Of a DNA stretch of 64,000 nucleotides, positions 1 to 8,307 are shown piece after piece. Below the pieces are notes generated by a model. It was not told the origin of the DNA, searched no databases, and saw only the letters and a program-made list of their open reading frames with translations. The translations under genes and the position numbers were made by a program. Each line of letters starts with the position of its first letter. Positions within the stretch are counted from its first letter, which is position 1. Origin of the DNA: Lacicoccus qingdaonensis (GTDB taxonomy: Bacteria; Bacillota; Bacilli; Staphylococcales; Salinicoccaceae); contig NZ_FNFY01000004.1 of the NCBI RefSeq assembly GCF_900101075.1, positions 62,001 through 126,000 of the forward strand. The letters run 5' to 3'.

Positions 1-86
1 AAACTGGGGATAAGTAATTTATTCAGCATGACGTGGCCCACTGTACCGCCGCCGGTTAAAATAACCTTTCTTTTTGAAGATTCCAT
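1..86 (-). CDS. murG: UDP-GlcNAc:undecaprenyl-pyrophosphoryl-MurNAc-pentapeptide transferase MurG, N-terminal fragment
   Basis: Only the first 28 codons are inside the window; the gene continues past position 1. The peptide begins MESSKRKVILTGGGTVGHVM, which carries the glycine-rich GGGTVGHV loop near the N terminus that is characteristic of MurG and binds the lipid carrier side in this GT-B enzyme. MurG makes lipid II at the inner face of the membrane. ATG at 84-86 is preceded by a good ribosome site (GGAGGT, 91-96). The identification rests on the loop alone but that loop is distinctive. Confidence 0.85.
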   Translation of the reverse strand, partial: MESSKRKVILTGGGTVGHVMLNKLLIPS

Positions 87-144
87 AATAACCTCCATTT
101 TTTCTTTATGATATAACTTTAAACCATTTCGACTTTTGGCACAA

Positions 145-174
145 TAAAAGTCGCACAAAAATACTTTGTGCGAC
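145..174 (-). terminator. Rho-independent terminator of ctpA
   Basis: Ten-base-pair perfect stem (150-159 with 165-174, loop of five) followed on the minus strand by a T-rich stretch. It lies six bases after the ctpA stop and before murG, so it should separate ctpA transcription from murG. Confidence 0.8.
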
Positions 175-180
175 CTGAAA

Positions 181-1746
181 TTATTCTGCCTCTGTCCCTT
201 CAGCTTCTTCCTGAAGTTCTTCAATTGATTTTATTTCTATATTCTGTGCATTTTCCTGTGCTGTCTCTTCTATTTCTTCTTCGCTGTATTCACCATTGAT
301 ATAATCAACAAGGTACTCAAGCTGTGCATCATTCTCATTGATATACGTCCTGAGCTCGGACATCAATGTAATCGACGTGTCTCCTGTCACATTTCCATCT
401 GCTTCAATATCATGGTCTTCCTGGAAACTCATGACTGCATCAATCAGTTCTTCATTAAAAGTTTCGTTGATTGTACCGACATCATAGCCGAGCGTATCAA
501 GTGCAACTTTTATGGAAGTGATCGTTTCGCTCTCCTGTCCTTCAGTATAGACATCATCTTCATTAATGACTTCCACCCTGTAGTAGTCAGGATTGACCAG
601 TTCTACATCAGGTGTAATGCCTTCTTCATGGACCCAGGTGCCTTCCGGTGTCAGCCACTTCGTATTAGTATATTTCAACATTGAATTATCATTGAAATTT
701 TGTGTCTGCTGCACTACACCTTTACCGAATGATTGTGTGCCGGCGATGACAACATCATCGAAATGGTCATTGAGAGCTCCTGTAAATACTTCGGATGCAC
801 TTGCTGATCCTTCGTTTATCAATATATATACATTCATGTCTTCTGTGTTGCTGTTATGGCGGTTCTCGGTTTCCAGTTCGACTCTCTCTCCATTGCTGTC
901 TTCCAGCATCAGGGCAACTTCATTTTTTGGAACAAACTGGTTGATCAGCGATACTGCTTCTGAAAGCAGCCCGCCCGGGTTGTATCTGAAATCGACGATG
1001 ATATCTTCTACGTCATCGTCAGCAGCCTGATTGATACTTTCTTCAAATTCTTCGGTTGTACCTTCCTGGAATCTGTTGATACTGATATGACCGACATTAT
1101 CAACTTCTTCATAAGTAACGCTGTCAATATGAATAGTGTCTCTTGTCACTGTTATGTCAATAGGTTCTCCTTCACCGCGGACGATTGTAAGTACTACATC
1201 AGTACCTTTTTCACCGCGGATAAGCTGTACGGCTTCAGTCGTTGTCATACCTTCTATGCTCTCACCATCAACAGCAGTGATCTGATCTCCGGGTTCTACT
1301 CCCGCTGCTTCTGCGGGTGAGCCGCGCATAGGCGAAGTCACTACAATACGGTTGCCTTCCTGCATCACTTCTGCGCCGATACCTTCAAAATCCCCGGTGA
1401 CAGTTTCCTGAAAGGCTTCTGTGTCATCGACATTCATATATTCGCTGTAAGGGTCATCGAGACCTTGAACCATTCCATCTATTGCGGATTCAATCAATTC
1501 CTCGTTGTCGACCTCATCGTAAAAATCTGTGGAAATGGTATCGTACACACTATATAATTTAGAGAATTCACTTCTGGTATCAGTTCCGACGTTGACCGCC
1601 TTTTCCGAACCTGCTTCCAGACTTAACGCTGTAATCACACTGGACAGGATTACAGCAGCAAGGATGGTTATGATCAGCCAGAAAGGATTGATGCTGATTC
1701 TTTTGGATTTATGGGTTGTTTCATTATTATTTTTATTTTCGTCCAA
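181..1746 (-). CDS. ctpA: Carboxyl-terminal processing serine protease CtpA (S41 family)
   Basis: Membrane-anchored periplasm-side protease with a PDZ domain. Counting from the upstream GTG at 1755, there is a short basic cytoplasmic tail, one membrane segment (about 25-46), PDZ (about 115-200, with GIGAEV and GSPAEAAGV), the S41 core with a Ser/Lys pair (NEGSASASE, Ser near 319; FGKG Lys345) and Gln349, then a C-terminal peptidoglycan-binding type 1 domain (about 405-475). The family cleaves C-terminal tails of envelope proteins. I prefer the TTG at 1744-1746: AGGTG lies eight bases upstream, and the start MDENK resembles the start of staphylococcal CtpA. The GTG at 1755 sits almost on the ribosome site. 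The gene stands alone, with a terminator behind it. Confidence 0.93.
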   Translation of the reverse strand: MDENKNNNETTHKSKRISINPFWLIITILAAVILSSVITALSLEAGSEKAVNVGTDTRSEFSKLYSVYDTISTDFYDEVDNEELIESAIDGMVQGLDDPYSEYMNVDDTEAFQETVTGDFEGIGAEVMQEGNRIVVTSPMRGSPAEAAGVEPGDQITAVDGESIEGMTTTEAVQLIRGEKGTDVVLTIVRGEGEPIDITVTRDTIHIDSVTYEEVDNVGHISINRFQEGTTEEFEESINQAADDDVEDIIVDFRYNPGGLLSEAVSLINQFVPKNEVALMLEDSNGERVELETENRHNSNTEDMNVYILINEGSASASEVFTGALNDHFDDVVIAGTQSFGKGVVQQTQNFNDNSMLKYTNTKWLTPEGTWVHEEGITPDVELVNPDYYRVEVINEDDVYTEGQESETITSIKVALDTLGYDVGTINETFNEELIDAVMSFQEDHDIEADGNVTGDTSITLMSELRTYINENDAQLEYLVDYINGEYSEEEIEETAQENAQNIEIKSIEELQEEAEGTEAE

Positions 1747-1810
1747 GTTACACACACCTAACTTCTAAGAGCATAATATCTTATAGTTTATCAGTAGGTA
1801 GACAATATTA

Positions 1811-1842
1811 AAAGAAAAAGAACAGTGGAAATTCCACTGTTC
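1811..1842 (-). terminator. Terminator at the end of the thyA-to-deoD operon
   Basis: Perfect nine-pair stem GAACAGTGG/CCACTGTTC (1820-1828 with 1834-1842), followed on the minus strand by TTTTTCTTT. It lies just past the deoD stop. Confidence 0.85.
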
Positions 1843-1869
1843 CATTATAAACTATAAATTATCGAAAAA

Positions 1870-2583
1870 TTATTCACCAGCAAATGGCAGAGCCGCATCC
1901 AGGGCAACTTCTATCATTTCATTGAATGTTGTCTGTCTTTCTTCACTGGAAGTTGCTTCGCCTGTCAGTACATGGTCTGAAACCGTCAAGATGGCTAAAG
2001 CTCTGGCATCAAACTTTTTACTGATTGTAAAGAGTGCGGAAGATTCCATTTCAAGGGCAAGCACACCGTACTTGGCCATCATTTCCACGTCGCCCTTTTC
2101 ATCATAGAATGAGTCTGCAGTAAATACGTTACCCACTTTGACTTCCAGACCTTTTTTCTTCGCTTCATTATAACTTGACAGCAGCAGGTCAAAGTCGGAC
2201 GTCGGAGCATAATCAAAGTTTCCAAACAGTTTCCTATTTTGAAATGAGTCTGTCGATGCACTTTGTGCCAAAATGACATCACGTACATTTACATCTTTTT
2301 GAATGGCACCGCAAGTCCCGACACGGATCAGATTTTTGACACCGTACTCTTCCATCAATTCATGGATATAAATTGAGATTGACGGCACGCCCATGCCTGT
2401 CCCTTGTACAGAGATGCGCTTGCCTTTATAAGTGCCTGTAAAACCTAACATATTTCTGACTTCATTGTAGCAGGTAACATCTTCAAGAAAGTTCTCTGCT
2501 ATATACTTTGCACGTAATGGATCTCCCGGCAATAGAATTGTTTCTGCTATGTCACCTTTTTGTGCGTTAATATGAATGCTCAT
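1870..2583 (-). CDS. deoD: Purine-nucleoside phosphorylase DeoD
   Basis: Cytoplasmic hexameric-type purine-nucleoside phosphorylase, which splits purine (deoxy)nucleosides with phosphate in salvage. The 237 residues match the usual length of about 235. Family motifs include [11 protein letters not shown] near residue 20 (phosphate and ribose site), GTGMGVPS near 62, RVGTCGA near 88, the purine-site EMESSALF near 180, and SDHVLTGE near 203 with the catalytic Asp. A clean AAAGGAG site precedes the ATG. It is the last gene of a minus-strand run starting at thyA, followed by a strong terminator. deoB, which takes the ribose phosphate onward, is elsewhere in this window. Confidence 0.96.
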   Translation of the reverse strand: MSIHINAQKGDIAETILLPGDPLRAKYIAENFLEDVTCYNEVRNMLGFTGTYKGKRISVQGTGMGVPSISIYIHELMEEYGVKNLIRVGTCGAIQKDVNVRDVILAQSASTDSFQNRKLFGNFDYAPTSDFDLLLSSYNEAKKKGLEVKVGNVFTADSFYDEKGDVEMMAKYGVLALEMESSALFTISKKFDARALAILTVSDHVLTGEATSSEERQTTFNEMIEVALDAALPFAGE

Positions 2584-2599
2584 TTTAAATCTCCTTTTG

Positions 2600-2821
2600 T
2601 CAGTGGTTTAACCAATTTTCATAGTCCTGATAAGAATCATCGAATACATTCAAATTAATATCAGGATAAGGGTTTCTTTCCAAATAATCACTTAGTTGAT
2701 GGTAGTCAGTTTCTTGTTTGGGAAACATACTGTCTTTTTTGATACATTCGCTCAAAATACCAATCTCCGATTTTTCACCGGCACGTGTTTTGATATATTG
2801 ATAATATGAATAATTTTTCAT
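2600..2821 (-). CDS. YozE family protein (UPF0346)
   Basis: A 73-residue acidic protein of the YozE family, small helical SAM-like fold proteins of unknown function found across Bacillales. The match rests on the pattern [15 protein letters not shown] in the middle and a tail rich in Asp and Tyr ending [11 protein letters not shown], typical of YozE. There is no membrane segment. Its ATG overlaps the crr stop by one base (TAATG), so translation is probably coupled to crr. deoD follows 16 bases after. The cellular role cannot be read from the sequence. Confidence 0.85.
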   Translation of the reverse strand: MKNYSYYQYIKTRAGEKSEIGILSECIKKDSMFPKQETDYHQLSDYLERNPYPDINLNVFDDSYQDYENWLNH

Positions 2822-3327
2822 TAATTCACTTCAGCTTTGGCAACAACCGTCTCTGCACCCGTAACATTTCCGGTTTCAACAATATCGAATGATTTTAAAA
2901 TATCGCTGTTCGAGATGATGACCGGTGAAATTGTGCTGTTTGCCTCTTTTTTTACAAGATCAATATCAAAAGTGACAAGTTTATCGCCTGCCTCAACACT
3001 GTCGCCCTCACTTACATGGCCGGTAAAACCTTCCCCTTCCATAGCTACGGTTTCAAGACCGATGTGAATCAGCAATTCGATTCCATTAGCGGTTTTGATT
3101 CCGACTGCATGGTTCGTCGGGAAGACCTGCATTACTTCTCCCTCAACCGGTGAAACGACTTCACCATCGGAAGGTTCGATGCCAAAGCCTTCACCCATCA
3201 TCTTCTCTGAAAATACCGGGTCTGGAATATCCTCAAGTTTTACATATTTGCCATTGAATGGACTTTTGATTTCAAGTGTACTGTCGACAGGTGAGTCATC
3301 CTTTTTCCCAAATAAATTTTTGAACAT
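2821..3327 (-). CDS. crr: PTS glucose-type IIA component (Crr)
   Basis: Soluble IIA-Glc phosphocarrier that passes phosphate from HPr to a sugar-specific IIB domain. Both histidines of the family are present: His73 in TNHAVG and the phosphorylated His88 in LLIHIG, each in its conserved setting, and the 168-residue length is standard. The ATG at 3325-3327 has GGAG nine bases upstream; an in-frame TTG three codons earlier overlaps that site and was rejected. No IIB/IIC partner is in the window, so it probably serves separate transporters. It sits between msrB and yozE. Confidence 0.95.
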   Translation of the reverse strand: MFKNLFGKKDDSPVDSTLEIKSPFNGKYVKLEDIPDPVFSEKMMGEGFGIEPSDGEVVSPVEGEVMQVFPTNHAVGIKTANGIELLIHIGLETVAMEGEGFTGHVSEGDSVEAGDKLVTFDIDLVKKEANSTISPVIISNSDILKSFDIVETGNVTGAETVVAKAEVN

Positions 3328-3343
3328 GTGTATCAACTCCTAT

Positions 3344-3772
3344 TTAGTCATTAAAGTAATCTACGTAGTCTTTATACCCTTTTTCTGCAAGTTCAATCTT
3401 AGGTATGAAAGTGACTGCCGCAGAATTAATGCAATAACGTAAACCGCCGAGTTCTTCCGGCCCGTCATCAAACACATGTCCAAGGTGGCTGTCCGATTCC
3501 GAACTGCGTACTTCGGTGCGTCTCATACCGAATGAATCATCAAAGTGTTCAGTGATGTCATCGGATGCACCTTTTGCAAAGCTGGGCCATCCGCATGAGG
3601 AATGGAATTTATCTTTAGAAGTGAATAAAGGCTTTCCGCTGATTTTGTCAACGTATATCCCTTCTTCGAAATGATCCCAATACTCATTTTGAAACGGCGG
3701 TTCAGTGCCCTGTTCTTTCATAACATTATATTCTGTTGAATTTAATTCCTCAATATTTTTTCGTACACTCAT
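3344..3772 (-). CDS. msrB: Peptide-methionine (R)-S-oxide reductase MsrB
   Basis: Reduces the R epimer of methionine sulfoxide. The 142 residues carry SSCGWPSF near 58, the [11 protein letters not shown] block near 95, and the catalytic Cys114 in RYCINSAA. The two CxxC zinc pairs found in many MsrB proteins are absent, so this is the zinc-free type; Cys60 is the likely resolving cysteine. The start overlaps the msrA stop by one base (TAATG), indicating coupled translation with its S-epimer partner. crr follows 16 bases after. Confidence 0.95.
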   Translation of the reverse strand: MSVRKNIEELNSTEYNVMKEQGTEPPFQNEYWDHFEEGIYVDKISGKPLFTSKDKFHSSCGWPSFAKGASDDITEHFDDSFGMRRTEVRSSESDSHLGHVFDDGPEELGGLRYCINSAAVTFIPKIELAEKGYKDYVDYFND

Positions 3773-4293
3773 TACGATTCACCCCAATGATTTTCTATAA
3801 ATGCCTTACGTCCGGAACCTTTATAATATGCATTATAATGTCCCTGGTTCTTCTTGTAGAAATCCTGGTGTTCCTCTTCTGCTTCATAAAATGATTCGAG
3901 CGGCATGACAGGTGTATTGATCGGTTTGTCAAACACGTTGCTGCCGTCAATTTCCTCAATAACCTTTTCAGCAGTTTCTTTCTGCTGTTCATCATGGTAT
4001 AGGATTGCCGGCATATACTGGCTGCCTCGGTCTCCGAATTGCCCTCCTGTGTCGGTGGGGTCGAATGTTTTGAAAAATATGTTCAATATTTCTTCAAAAG
4101 AAATCACATCTTCTTCATAGTCTATCTGTACGACTTCAATATGACCGGTTGTTCCAGTGCTTACCTGTGCATAAGTTGGATTGTCCACCTCGCCATTTGA
4201 GTAGCCTGAGATGACTTCGTTCACACCGTCCCACTGATCAAAAGGTTTAACGAGGCACCAGAAACAGCCGCCTCCCAATGTTGCTTTTGCCAA
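3772..4293 (-). CDS. msrA: Peptide-methionine (S)-S-oxide reductase MsrA
   Basis: Reduces the S epimer of methionine sulfoxide in oxidised proteins. The family signature GGGCFWC is at the N terminus with catalytic Cys10, followed by the [14 protein letters not shown] and [16 protein letters not shown] blocks. At 173 residues it is of normal length. The start is a TTG (4291-4293) with GAGGTG seven bases upstream; no better ATG exists because the catalytic cysteine lies so close to the start. Part of the thyA-to-deoD run and translationally linked to msrB. Confidence 0.95.
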   Translation of the reverse strand: MAKATLGGGCFWCLVKPFDQWDGVNEVISGYSNGEVDNPTYAQVSTGTTGHIEVVQIDYEEDVISFEEILNIFFKTFDPTDTGGQFGDRGSQYMPAILYHDEQQKETAEKVIEEIDGSNVFDKPINTPVMPLESFYEAEEEHQDFYKKNQGHYNAYYKGSGRKAFIENHWGES

Positions 4294-4304
4294 AATAAAT
4301 CACC

Positions 4305-4859
4305 TCAGTTTAAATTTTCAATAGAAAAGTACCACGCGTCATTCTGATGATCAATTTGTTCGATATCAAGTGCCAGTTCACTGTAATCGTCAAATATTGA
4401 TTTTTCGATGATCAGCGCTTTCGAGTCTGTGCTGAATTCCATGCCCTCAGGCAGGTCGGCACTTGTCCTGATTAAAGTGTAAAGCATATCTTCAGTCAGG
4501 GGCAGCTGCCCTACGGAGATATTACTGACTTCGAATATTAACGAATGTTCCGTTATTTGCGGGCTCAGATTAAATGTCGTATCGAAATTCATATCCAGAT
4601 ATTCATTTTCAGATAAAAGCTCGATACTGTTTTCATCAATTGAAACCTCTATATCATTTGCCTGATCTTCCTGCAGAAATGAATTCAACAAGGTTTCTAC
4701 AGTGCTGTTCTGTAATATTATCATATTTTCGTCTTCAGCTTCACCGGTTTCGCCGGTCTCGACTTCACCGTAATCACCAGATAAAAATATATAAAGGGAA
4801 CCCACTGCAAGTATATTGAGCAGCAAAAGTATTATAAACAGCCATTTCCACATATTCAT
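4305..4859 (-). CDS. YpmS family membrane-anchored protein (DUF2140)
   Basis: A 184-residue protein with one N-terminal membrane segment (about 4-27, rich in Leu and Ile) and an extracytoplasmic domain of about 150 residues. The domain resembles YpmS of Bacillus, including the QLPLTEDMLYTLI and LPEGMEFSTDSKALII stretches with a predicted beta-rich pattern. No catalytic motif is visible and the function is unknown. Position after dfrA and before msrA matches the conserved Bacillales order, where ypmS also lies near thymidylate genes. The family call is by pattern only. Confidence 0.75.
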   Translation of the reverse strand: MNMWKWLFIILLLLNILAVGSLYIFLSGDYGEVETGETGEAEDENMIILQNSTVETLLNSFLQEDQANDIEVSIDENSIELLSENEYLDMNFDTTFNLSPQITEHSLIFEVSNISVGQLPLTEDMLYTLIRTSADLPEGMEFSTDSKALIIEKSIFDDYSELALDIEQIDHQNDAWYFSIENLN

Positions 4860-4873
4860 GGTCTCATTCCACT

Positions 4874-5350
4874 TTACAGTTTTCTTGTTAAATGCATGAA
4901 TTCATGTGCATATTTATTTTTTTCATCCACTACGCCAGGTGTAATTTCTTCGATTTCCCATTCTGTGACATCGTACTCGGGGAAGAAAGTGTCACCCGCA
5001 AAAGTTTCATGAATTTTTGTGATGAACATTTCATCTACGAGGTGCATTGTCTGTTTATAGACGTTGCTGCCCCCGAAAATAAAGATCCTGCCTTCCAGGT
5101 TTTTAATTTCATCGATATCATGGATGATTTCCACACCGTCAAATTTAAAATCCTTATTCCTTGTCAACACAACATTTTTACGGTTTGGCAAGGGTTTCTG
5201 TAAAGTTTCAAGTGTTTTACGGCCCATGACAATCGTGTTGCCTTCGGTCAGATTTTTAAGGTTTTTTAAATCTGAGGGAAGATGCCAGGGCATATCCCCG
5301 TTAAAGCCGATAACATTCTGGTTTGCATGTGCTACGATTAACGATACCAT
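4874..5350 (-). CDS. dfrA: Dihydrofolate reductase
   Basis: NADPH-dependent reduction of dihydrofolate, which regenerates the cofactor spent by ThyA encoded just upstream (14 bases apart). The 158 residues align without gaps to staphylococcal DHFR over the active site: MPWHLPSD with the proton-donor Asp27, GRKT at 43-46, and IFIFGG at 89-94. Position 30 is Asn and position 98 is Tyr (SNVYKQ); in S. aureus DHFR the changes H30N and F98Y are associated with trimethoprim resistance. Phe92, His149 and Gly43 are the sensitive-type residues. Good GGAGGG ribosome site. The gene sits in its normal chromosomal place, so this looks native rather than acquired. Confidence 0.97.
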   Translation of the reverse strand: MVSLIVAHANQNVIGFNGDMPWHLPSDLKNLKNLTEGNTIVMGRKTLETLQKPLPNRKNVVLTRNKDFKFDGVEIIHDIDEIKNLEGRIFIFGGSNVYKQTMHLVDEMFITKIHETFAGDTFFPEYDVTEWEIEEITPGVVDEKNKYAHEFMHLTRKL

Positions 5351-5364
5351 TCTAACCCTCCTGA

Positions 5365-6318
5365 TCAGACTGCAATAGCTGCTTTGATATATGGGTGAGA
5401 TTCATAATCCACCACTTCAAAGTCTTCATACTCAATTTCAAAAATCGATGCATCGCTGTTTATATTTACAGCCGGCGGTTCATAGCTGTCTCTAGACAGC
5501 TGTTTATCCACAGCCTCCAGATGATTGGAGTATATATGGGCATCACCCATAGTATGCACGAATTCACCTGCTTCTAAACCACATTCTTTGGCGACCATCA
5601 AAAGCAGCAGTGAATAACTTGCTATATTGAATGGTACACCGAGGAATACATCTGCACTTCTCTGGTACAGCTGCAGGCTGAGCCTGCCGTCATTGACATA
5701 AAACTGGAAAAATGAATGACACGGCGGAAGAGCCATCGTATCAATTTCTGCCGGGTTCCAGGCAGTGACGATATGCCTTCTCGAATCCGGGTTGGTCTTG
5801 ATGGCATCGATGACGTTCTTCAACTGATCCACCGATTGACCGTCCGGTCCAATCCAGTCGCGCCATTGTTTACCGTAGACATTTCCAAGGTTGCCGTATT
5901 TTTCACTGAATGCCTCATCAGTGAGCACCCGCTCCTTGAATTTATCCATTTCTGTTTTATACAATTCATTGAATGCTTCGTCCTTCAGTGCCCTGCGCCC
6001 GAAATCTGTCATGTCCGGACCTTCATACTCATCTGACTCCACCCAAATTTTAAACGCCCATTCATTCCAGATATTATTATTGTATTCAAGCAGAAATTTA
6101 ATATTCGTATCACCGCGTATAAACCAGATGAGTTCAGTAGCAATCATTTTGAATAAAACTTTTTTTGTAGTGAGTAAAGGGAAACCTTCCGATAAATCAA
6201 ACCGCATCTGATGACCGAAAACTGAATATGTGCCTGTCCCGGTCCGGTCATCTTTAAAAGAGCCTTCTGATTTGATCCGCTCAAGCAGCTGATGATAGAC
6301 CTTGTCAAAATTATTCAT
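5365..6318 (-). CDS. thyA: Thymidylate synthase ThyA
   Basis: Makes dTMP from dUMP with methylenetetrahydrofolate. At 317 residues it is the longer staphylococcal-type enzyme with an insertion in the small domain (about 90-150). Visible motifs are the dUMP-phosphate Arg in DDRTGTGT near 24, the catalytic Cys in [12 protein letters not shown] near 198, [16 protein letters not shown] near 219 and HIYSNH near 260. First gene of the minus-strand run thyA-dfrA-ypmS-msrA-msrB-crr-yozE-deoD; AGAGGGG ribosome site. The promoter must lie in the 79 bases shared with the divergent micropeptide gene at 6398. Confidence 0.97.
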   Translation of the reverse strand: MNNFDKVYHQLLERIKSEGSFKDDRTGTGTYSVFGHQMRFDLSEGFPLLTTKKVLFKMIATELIWFIRGDTNIKFLLEYNNNIWNEWAFKIWVESDEYEGPDMTDFGRRALKDEAFNELYKTEMDKFKERVLTDEAFSEKYGNLGNVYGKQWRDWIGPDGQSVDQLKNVIDAIKTNPDSRRHIVTAWNPAEIDTMALPPCHSFFQFYVNDGRLSLQLYQRSADVFLGVPFNIASYSLLLLMVAKECGLEAGEFVHTMGDAHIYSNHLEAVDKQLSRDSYEPPAVNINSDASIFEIEYEDFEVVDYESHPYIKAAIAV

Positions 6319-6397
6319 AATACCCCTCTTTTCTTTTCCACTAAACTTATATATAATTGATTATGATAATAAAAATGATTACTTGGAGTGTTGGCTC

Positions 6398-6469
6398 ATG
6401 GAAATGATACTTTCAATCGGATTGGCCCTCATGGCAGCATGGTTCGTATCACTGTGCATAACTGAATAG
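6398..6469 (+). CDS. Putative 23-residue hydrophobic membrane peptide
   Basis: Short reading frame beginning MEMILSIGLALMAAW and ending in CITE, a single predicted membrane-spanning helix with only acidic ends. GGAG lies nine bases before the ATG and a strong rho-independent terminator follows 13 bases after the stop, on the same strand and used by no other plus-strand gene. An AT-rich stretch with TATAAT (about 6349-6356) upstream could hold its promoter. I do not recognise the peptide; it could be a regulatory or toxin-like micropeptide, or the coding part of a small RNA. Confidence 0.5.
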   Translation: MEMILSIGLALMAAWFVSLCITE

Positions 6470-6481
6470 TATAAAACGATA

Positions 6482-6508
6482 ACCAGGAATGGCATTCCTG
6501 GTTTTTTT
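6482..6508 (+). terminator. Terminator behind the 23-residue peptide gene
   Basis: Stem ACCAGGAAT/ATTCCTGGT with a three-base loop followed by seven T. The T run touches the stop codon of brxA, which is on the other strand; the reverse complement has a poorer T tract (ATCGTTTTA), so the main direction is plus. Confidence 0.85.
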
Positions 6509-6944
6509 ATGAAATATTATTGTCCAGCGAATCTTTTATATCCATCATGATATCGTTGATATCGCGGCCTTCAATCTGTTCACGGGGCATAAAATGAACA
6601 AGATTCTTACCTTTGAACAAAGCGTATGACGGACTGGAAGGCTCTTCGCCGATAAACTCCCTCAGTCTCGCTGTGGCTTCCCTGTCCTGCCCTGCAAAAA
6701 CAGTTGCTTTATGATGCGGCTTTTTTGGGTTTTGTTCAGCGACGGTGACTGCAGCCGGGCGTGCGAGGCCGGCTGCACATCCGCAGACACTGTTGATGAC
6801 GACAAATGCTGTCTCGTCGTCTTTTACGTTATCCATGAATGCATCCACCGTGTCGGGTGTCGTTAAATCTTCAAAGTCGCGGTTCGTCAGTTCATCCCGC
6901 ATAGGCTTTGCTACTTCCTTCATGTACTCTTCATAAGGATTCAA
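6507..6944 (-). CDS. brxA: Bacilliredoxin (YphP/YqiW family, BrxA/BrxB)
   Basis: Thiol-disulfide oxidoreductase of the thioredoxin fold that removes bacillithiol from S-bacillithiolated proteins. The diagnostic CGC active site is present in [15 protein letters not shown] near residue 52, with FAGQD, APSS-like [12 protein letters not shown] and [10 protein letters not shown] downstream; length 145 is usual. The start is TTG (6942-6944) with GGGAGA eight bases upstream. It begins one base after the cvfC stop. BshA (bacillithiol synthesis) and YpdA (bacillithiol disulfide reductase) are also in this window, so the reducing pathway is nearly complete here. BrxA against BrxB cannot be decided without comparison. 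Confidence 0.93.
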   Translation of the reverse strand: MNPYEEYMKEVAKPMRDELTNRDFEDLTTPDTVDAFMDNVKDDETAFVVINSVCGCAAGLARPAAVTVAEQNPKKPHHKATVFAGQDREATARLREFIGEEPSSPSYALFKGKNLVHFMPREQIEGRDINDIMMDIKDSLDNNIS

Positions 6945-6945
6945 T

Positions 6946-7752
6946 TTATCTCTCCCTTTCCTGAATTTGCTTCCACACGCTGCCCATGGCCTCTTCGCCT
7001 TTTTCTATGCGTGCGATGGCAATTTCTTTTTGTAATCTGACATCATACTGCGAGTCATCCTGATATTCATACAAGTAAGGCAGGCTTTCCTTGTCGCCCA
7101 CTTCATATATGAACATTGCAGCCCGCCAGCGGACGATGGGGCTTCTGTCATCAAGCAGCGGGTACATGTCATTCAATCCTTCTTTCAGTCCCAGGTCACT
7201 GTATCCGTCCCCTGCAGTTCTTCTGACAGGTACGGCTTTATCTTCGAGACCGGCTTTTAAGTAAGGCAGTGTCTCTTTATCTTCAATCATTGCAAGCAGA
7301 TATACAGCTGTTCTTCTGACCTGCATTTTCTCGTCCTTAAGAGCAAGTTCAAGCAGTTCATAGTCATCCTTTGTCGGATTTTCCATATGATCAAGGAGGT
7401 TCAGACGTTCTTTCCAGTCTTCCGCCTCCCTGAACTCCTGTACACTCAGTTTACGATACTGTTTAGGAGACGGCGGCTGTTTGCTTTTTGCTTCTTCAAC
7501 CAGCTTATCAAGGGTCTCCTCATCATATAGTGCGTTGATCTCTTCAATGACTTCACTGAAAACTTCTTCCGGCGTCCCGTAACGGGTTGAATTCTGTTCC
7601 CACTTTCTGCCCATGATGATATTATCTTCAGGCATCGTGGCTTCAGAAACCGCATTTACGAACCTGTCTTCCAGCTGTTTTCTGTGTTCTTCCCCGTCAT
7701 TGAGTTTAATCTGATAAGGAATACCCTTGAAAGTCAGAATCTGCACATTCAC
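6946..7752 (-). CDS. cvfC: Conserved virulence factor C (CvfC), C-terminal HEAT-repeat part of a frame-split gene
   Basis: These 268 residues begin (as GTG) [16 protein letters not shown] and continue through HEAT-like helical repeats ([44 protein letters not shown]), ending GSVWKQI. In S. aureus CvfC the same region follows an N-terminal Nfu-like domain in one protein of about 374 residues. Here the two parts are in different frames. The GTG at 7752 has no ribosome site, and reading one extra A in the A9 run at 7780-7788 gives a continuous protein of about 371 residues in which SPFGEV bridges the halves. So this part is probably made only by slippage, or the gene is broken or misread. Confidence 0.8.
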   Translation of the reverse strand: MNVQILTFKGIPYQIKLNDGEEHRKQLEDRFVNAVSEATMPEDNIIMGRKWEQNSTRYGTPEEVFSEVIEEINALYDEETLDKLVEEAKSKQPPSPKQYRKLSVQEFREAEDWKERLNLLDHMENPTKDDYELLELALKDEKMQVRRTAVYLLAMIEDKETLPYLKAGLEDKAVPVRRTAGDGYSDLGLKEGLNDMYPLLDDRSPIVRWRAAMFIYEVGDKESLPYLYEYQDDSQYDVRLQKEIAIARIEKGEEAMGSVWKQIQERER

Positions 7753-7772
7753 TTCACCGAACGGAGAACTAT

Positions 7773-8060
7773 TTATTGGTTTTTTTTTACATCAGAATTA
7801 TCGTTGTCCGCATTAAAAGTGTTTTCGATTTCAGGTATCAGTGTTTCCCAGTCAGCTTTTGGCGACTTGTCCACTGAAATGAAATTCATTGCATGAAAAA
7901 CACTTGTAACGTCTTCAAGCTCCAATACTCTGTTGATGAATTCCGGTGCTTCGTCCGACGCCTGTCTGTAAGTCGCCGACTTCATATCCTCTTTTTCTTC
8001 ACTAACAGTGATTTTCATAGTATTGGGGCTTGGTGTTGGTTCAATTCTTATAATTTCCAT
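7773..8060 (-). CDS. cvfC: CvfC, N-terminal Nfu-like part of a frame-split gene
   Basis: A 95-residue frame starting MEIIRIEPTPSPNTMKITV, the Nfu/NifU N-terminal domain (Fe-S scaffold related fold) that opens the staphylococcal CvfC protein; it holds FINRVLELEDVTSVF and SPKADWE. The ATG at 8058-8060 has AGGAGGA seven bases upstream; a longer upstream extension of the frame covers the zinc-finger gene and is not real. After DVKKNQ the frame stops directly behind a run of nine A. In S. aureus CvfC affects virulence gene expression by an unclear mechanism. Gene order zinc finger-cvfC-brxA is conserved. Confidence 0.8.
   Translation of the reverse strand: MEIIRIEPTPSPNTMKITVSEEKEDMKSATYRQASDEAPEFINRVLELEDVTSVFHAMNFISVDKSPKADWETLIPEIENTFNADNDNSDVKKNQ
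7780..7788. repeat. T9/A9 homopolymer at the cvfC frameshift
   Basis: Nine consecutive T on the plus strand (A9 in the cvfC coding sense). The reading frame of the cvfC N-terminal half runs into this tract and stops six bases after it; adding one A (or removing two) would join it to the HEAT-repeat half. Confidence 0.9.
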
Positions 8061-8073
8061 CTGATAAATCCTC

Positions 8074-8247
8074 CTATTGTAATTGATTGCCGTGGCTGCG
8101 GATTTTGAGGCCGACAGAGCACTGGCTGATACAAAATTTGTGTGCACTCGTATGACTTCCGCGGTCACGGTTTAATTTCTTCAGTAAACAGCCATGACAA
8201 TACTTTTCTTCAAGTTGGTTGATTTTATATAATGTTTCCTGTTTCAT
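8074..8247 (-). CDS. Small zinc-finger protein (YpeQ-like)
   Basis: A 57-residue protein starting MKQETLYKINQLEEKYC, missed by simple length cut-offs. It has four cysteines spaced as CHGC in the first half and FCISQC in the second, with a histidine (AHKFC) before the third, as in the short zinc-finger family that includes Bacillus YpeQ (Pfam zinc-finger PF10782, by memory). AAGGAGG lies seven bases before the ATG (8245-8247). It lies between an RNase HI-like gene and cvfC, as in Bacillus ypeP-ypeQ. Function unknown. Confidence 0.8.
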   Translation of the reverse strand: MKQETLYKINQLEEKYCHGCLLKKLNRDRGSHTSAHKFCISQCSVGLKIRSHGNQLQ

Positions 8248-8307
8248 CTTCAACCTCCTTAATTAATTATACAGAAAAGCACGAGATAAAAAAAGAAATG
8301 ACTTTCA

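Noticed and set aside
8061-8168. N-terminal extension of the cvfC frame
   Set aside because: It runs through the zinc-finger gene and lacks a ribosome site, while the inner ATG at 8060 has a strong one and matches the family start.
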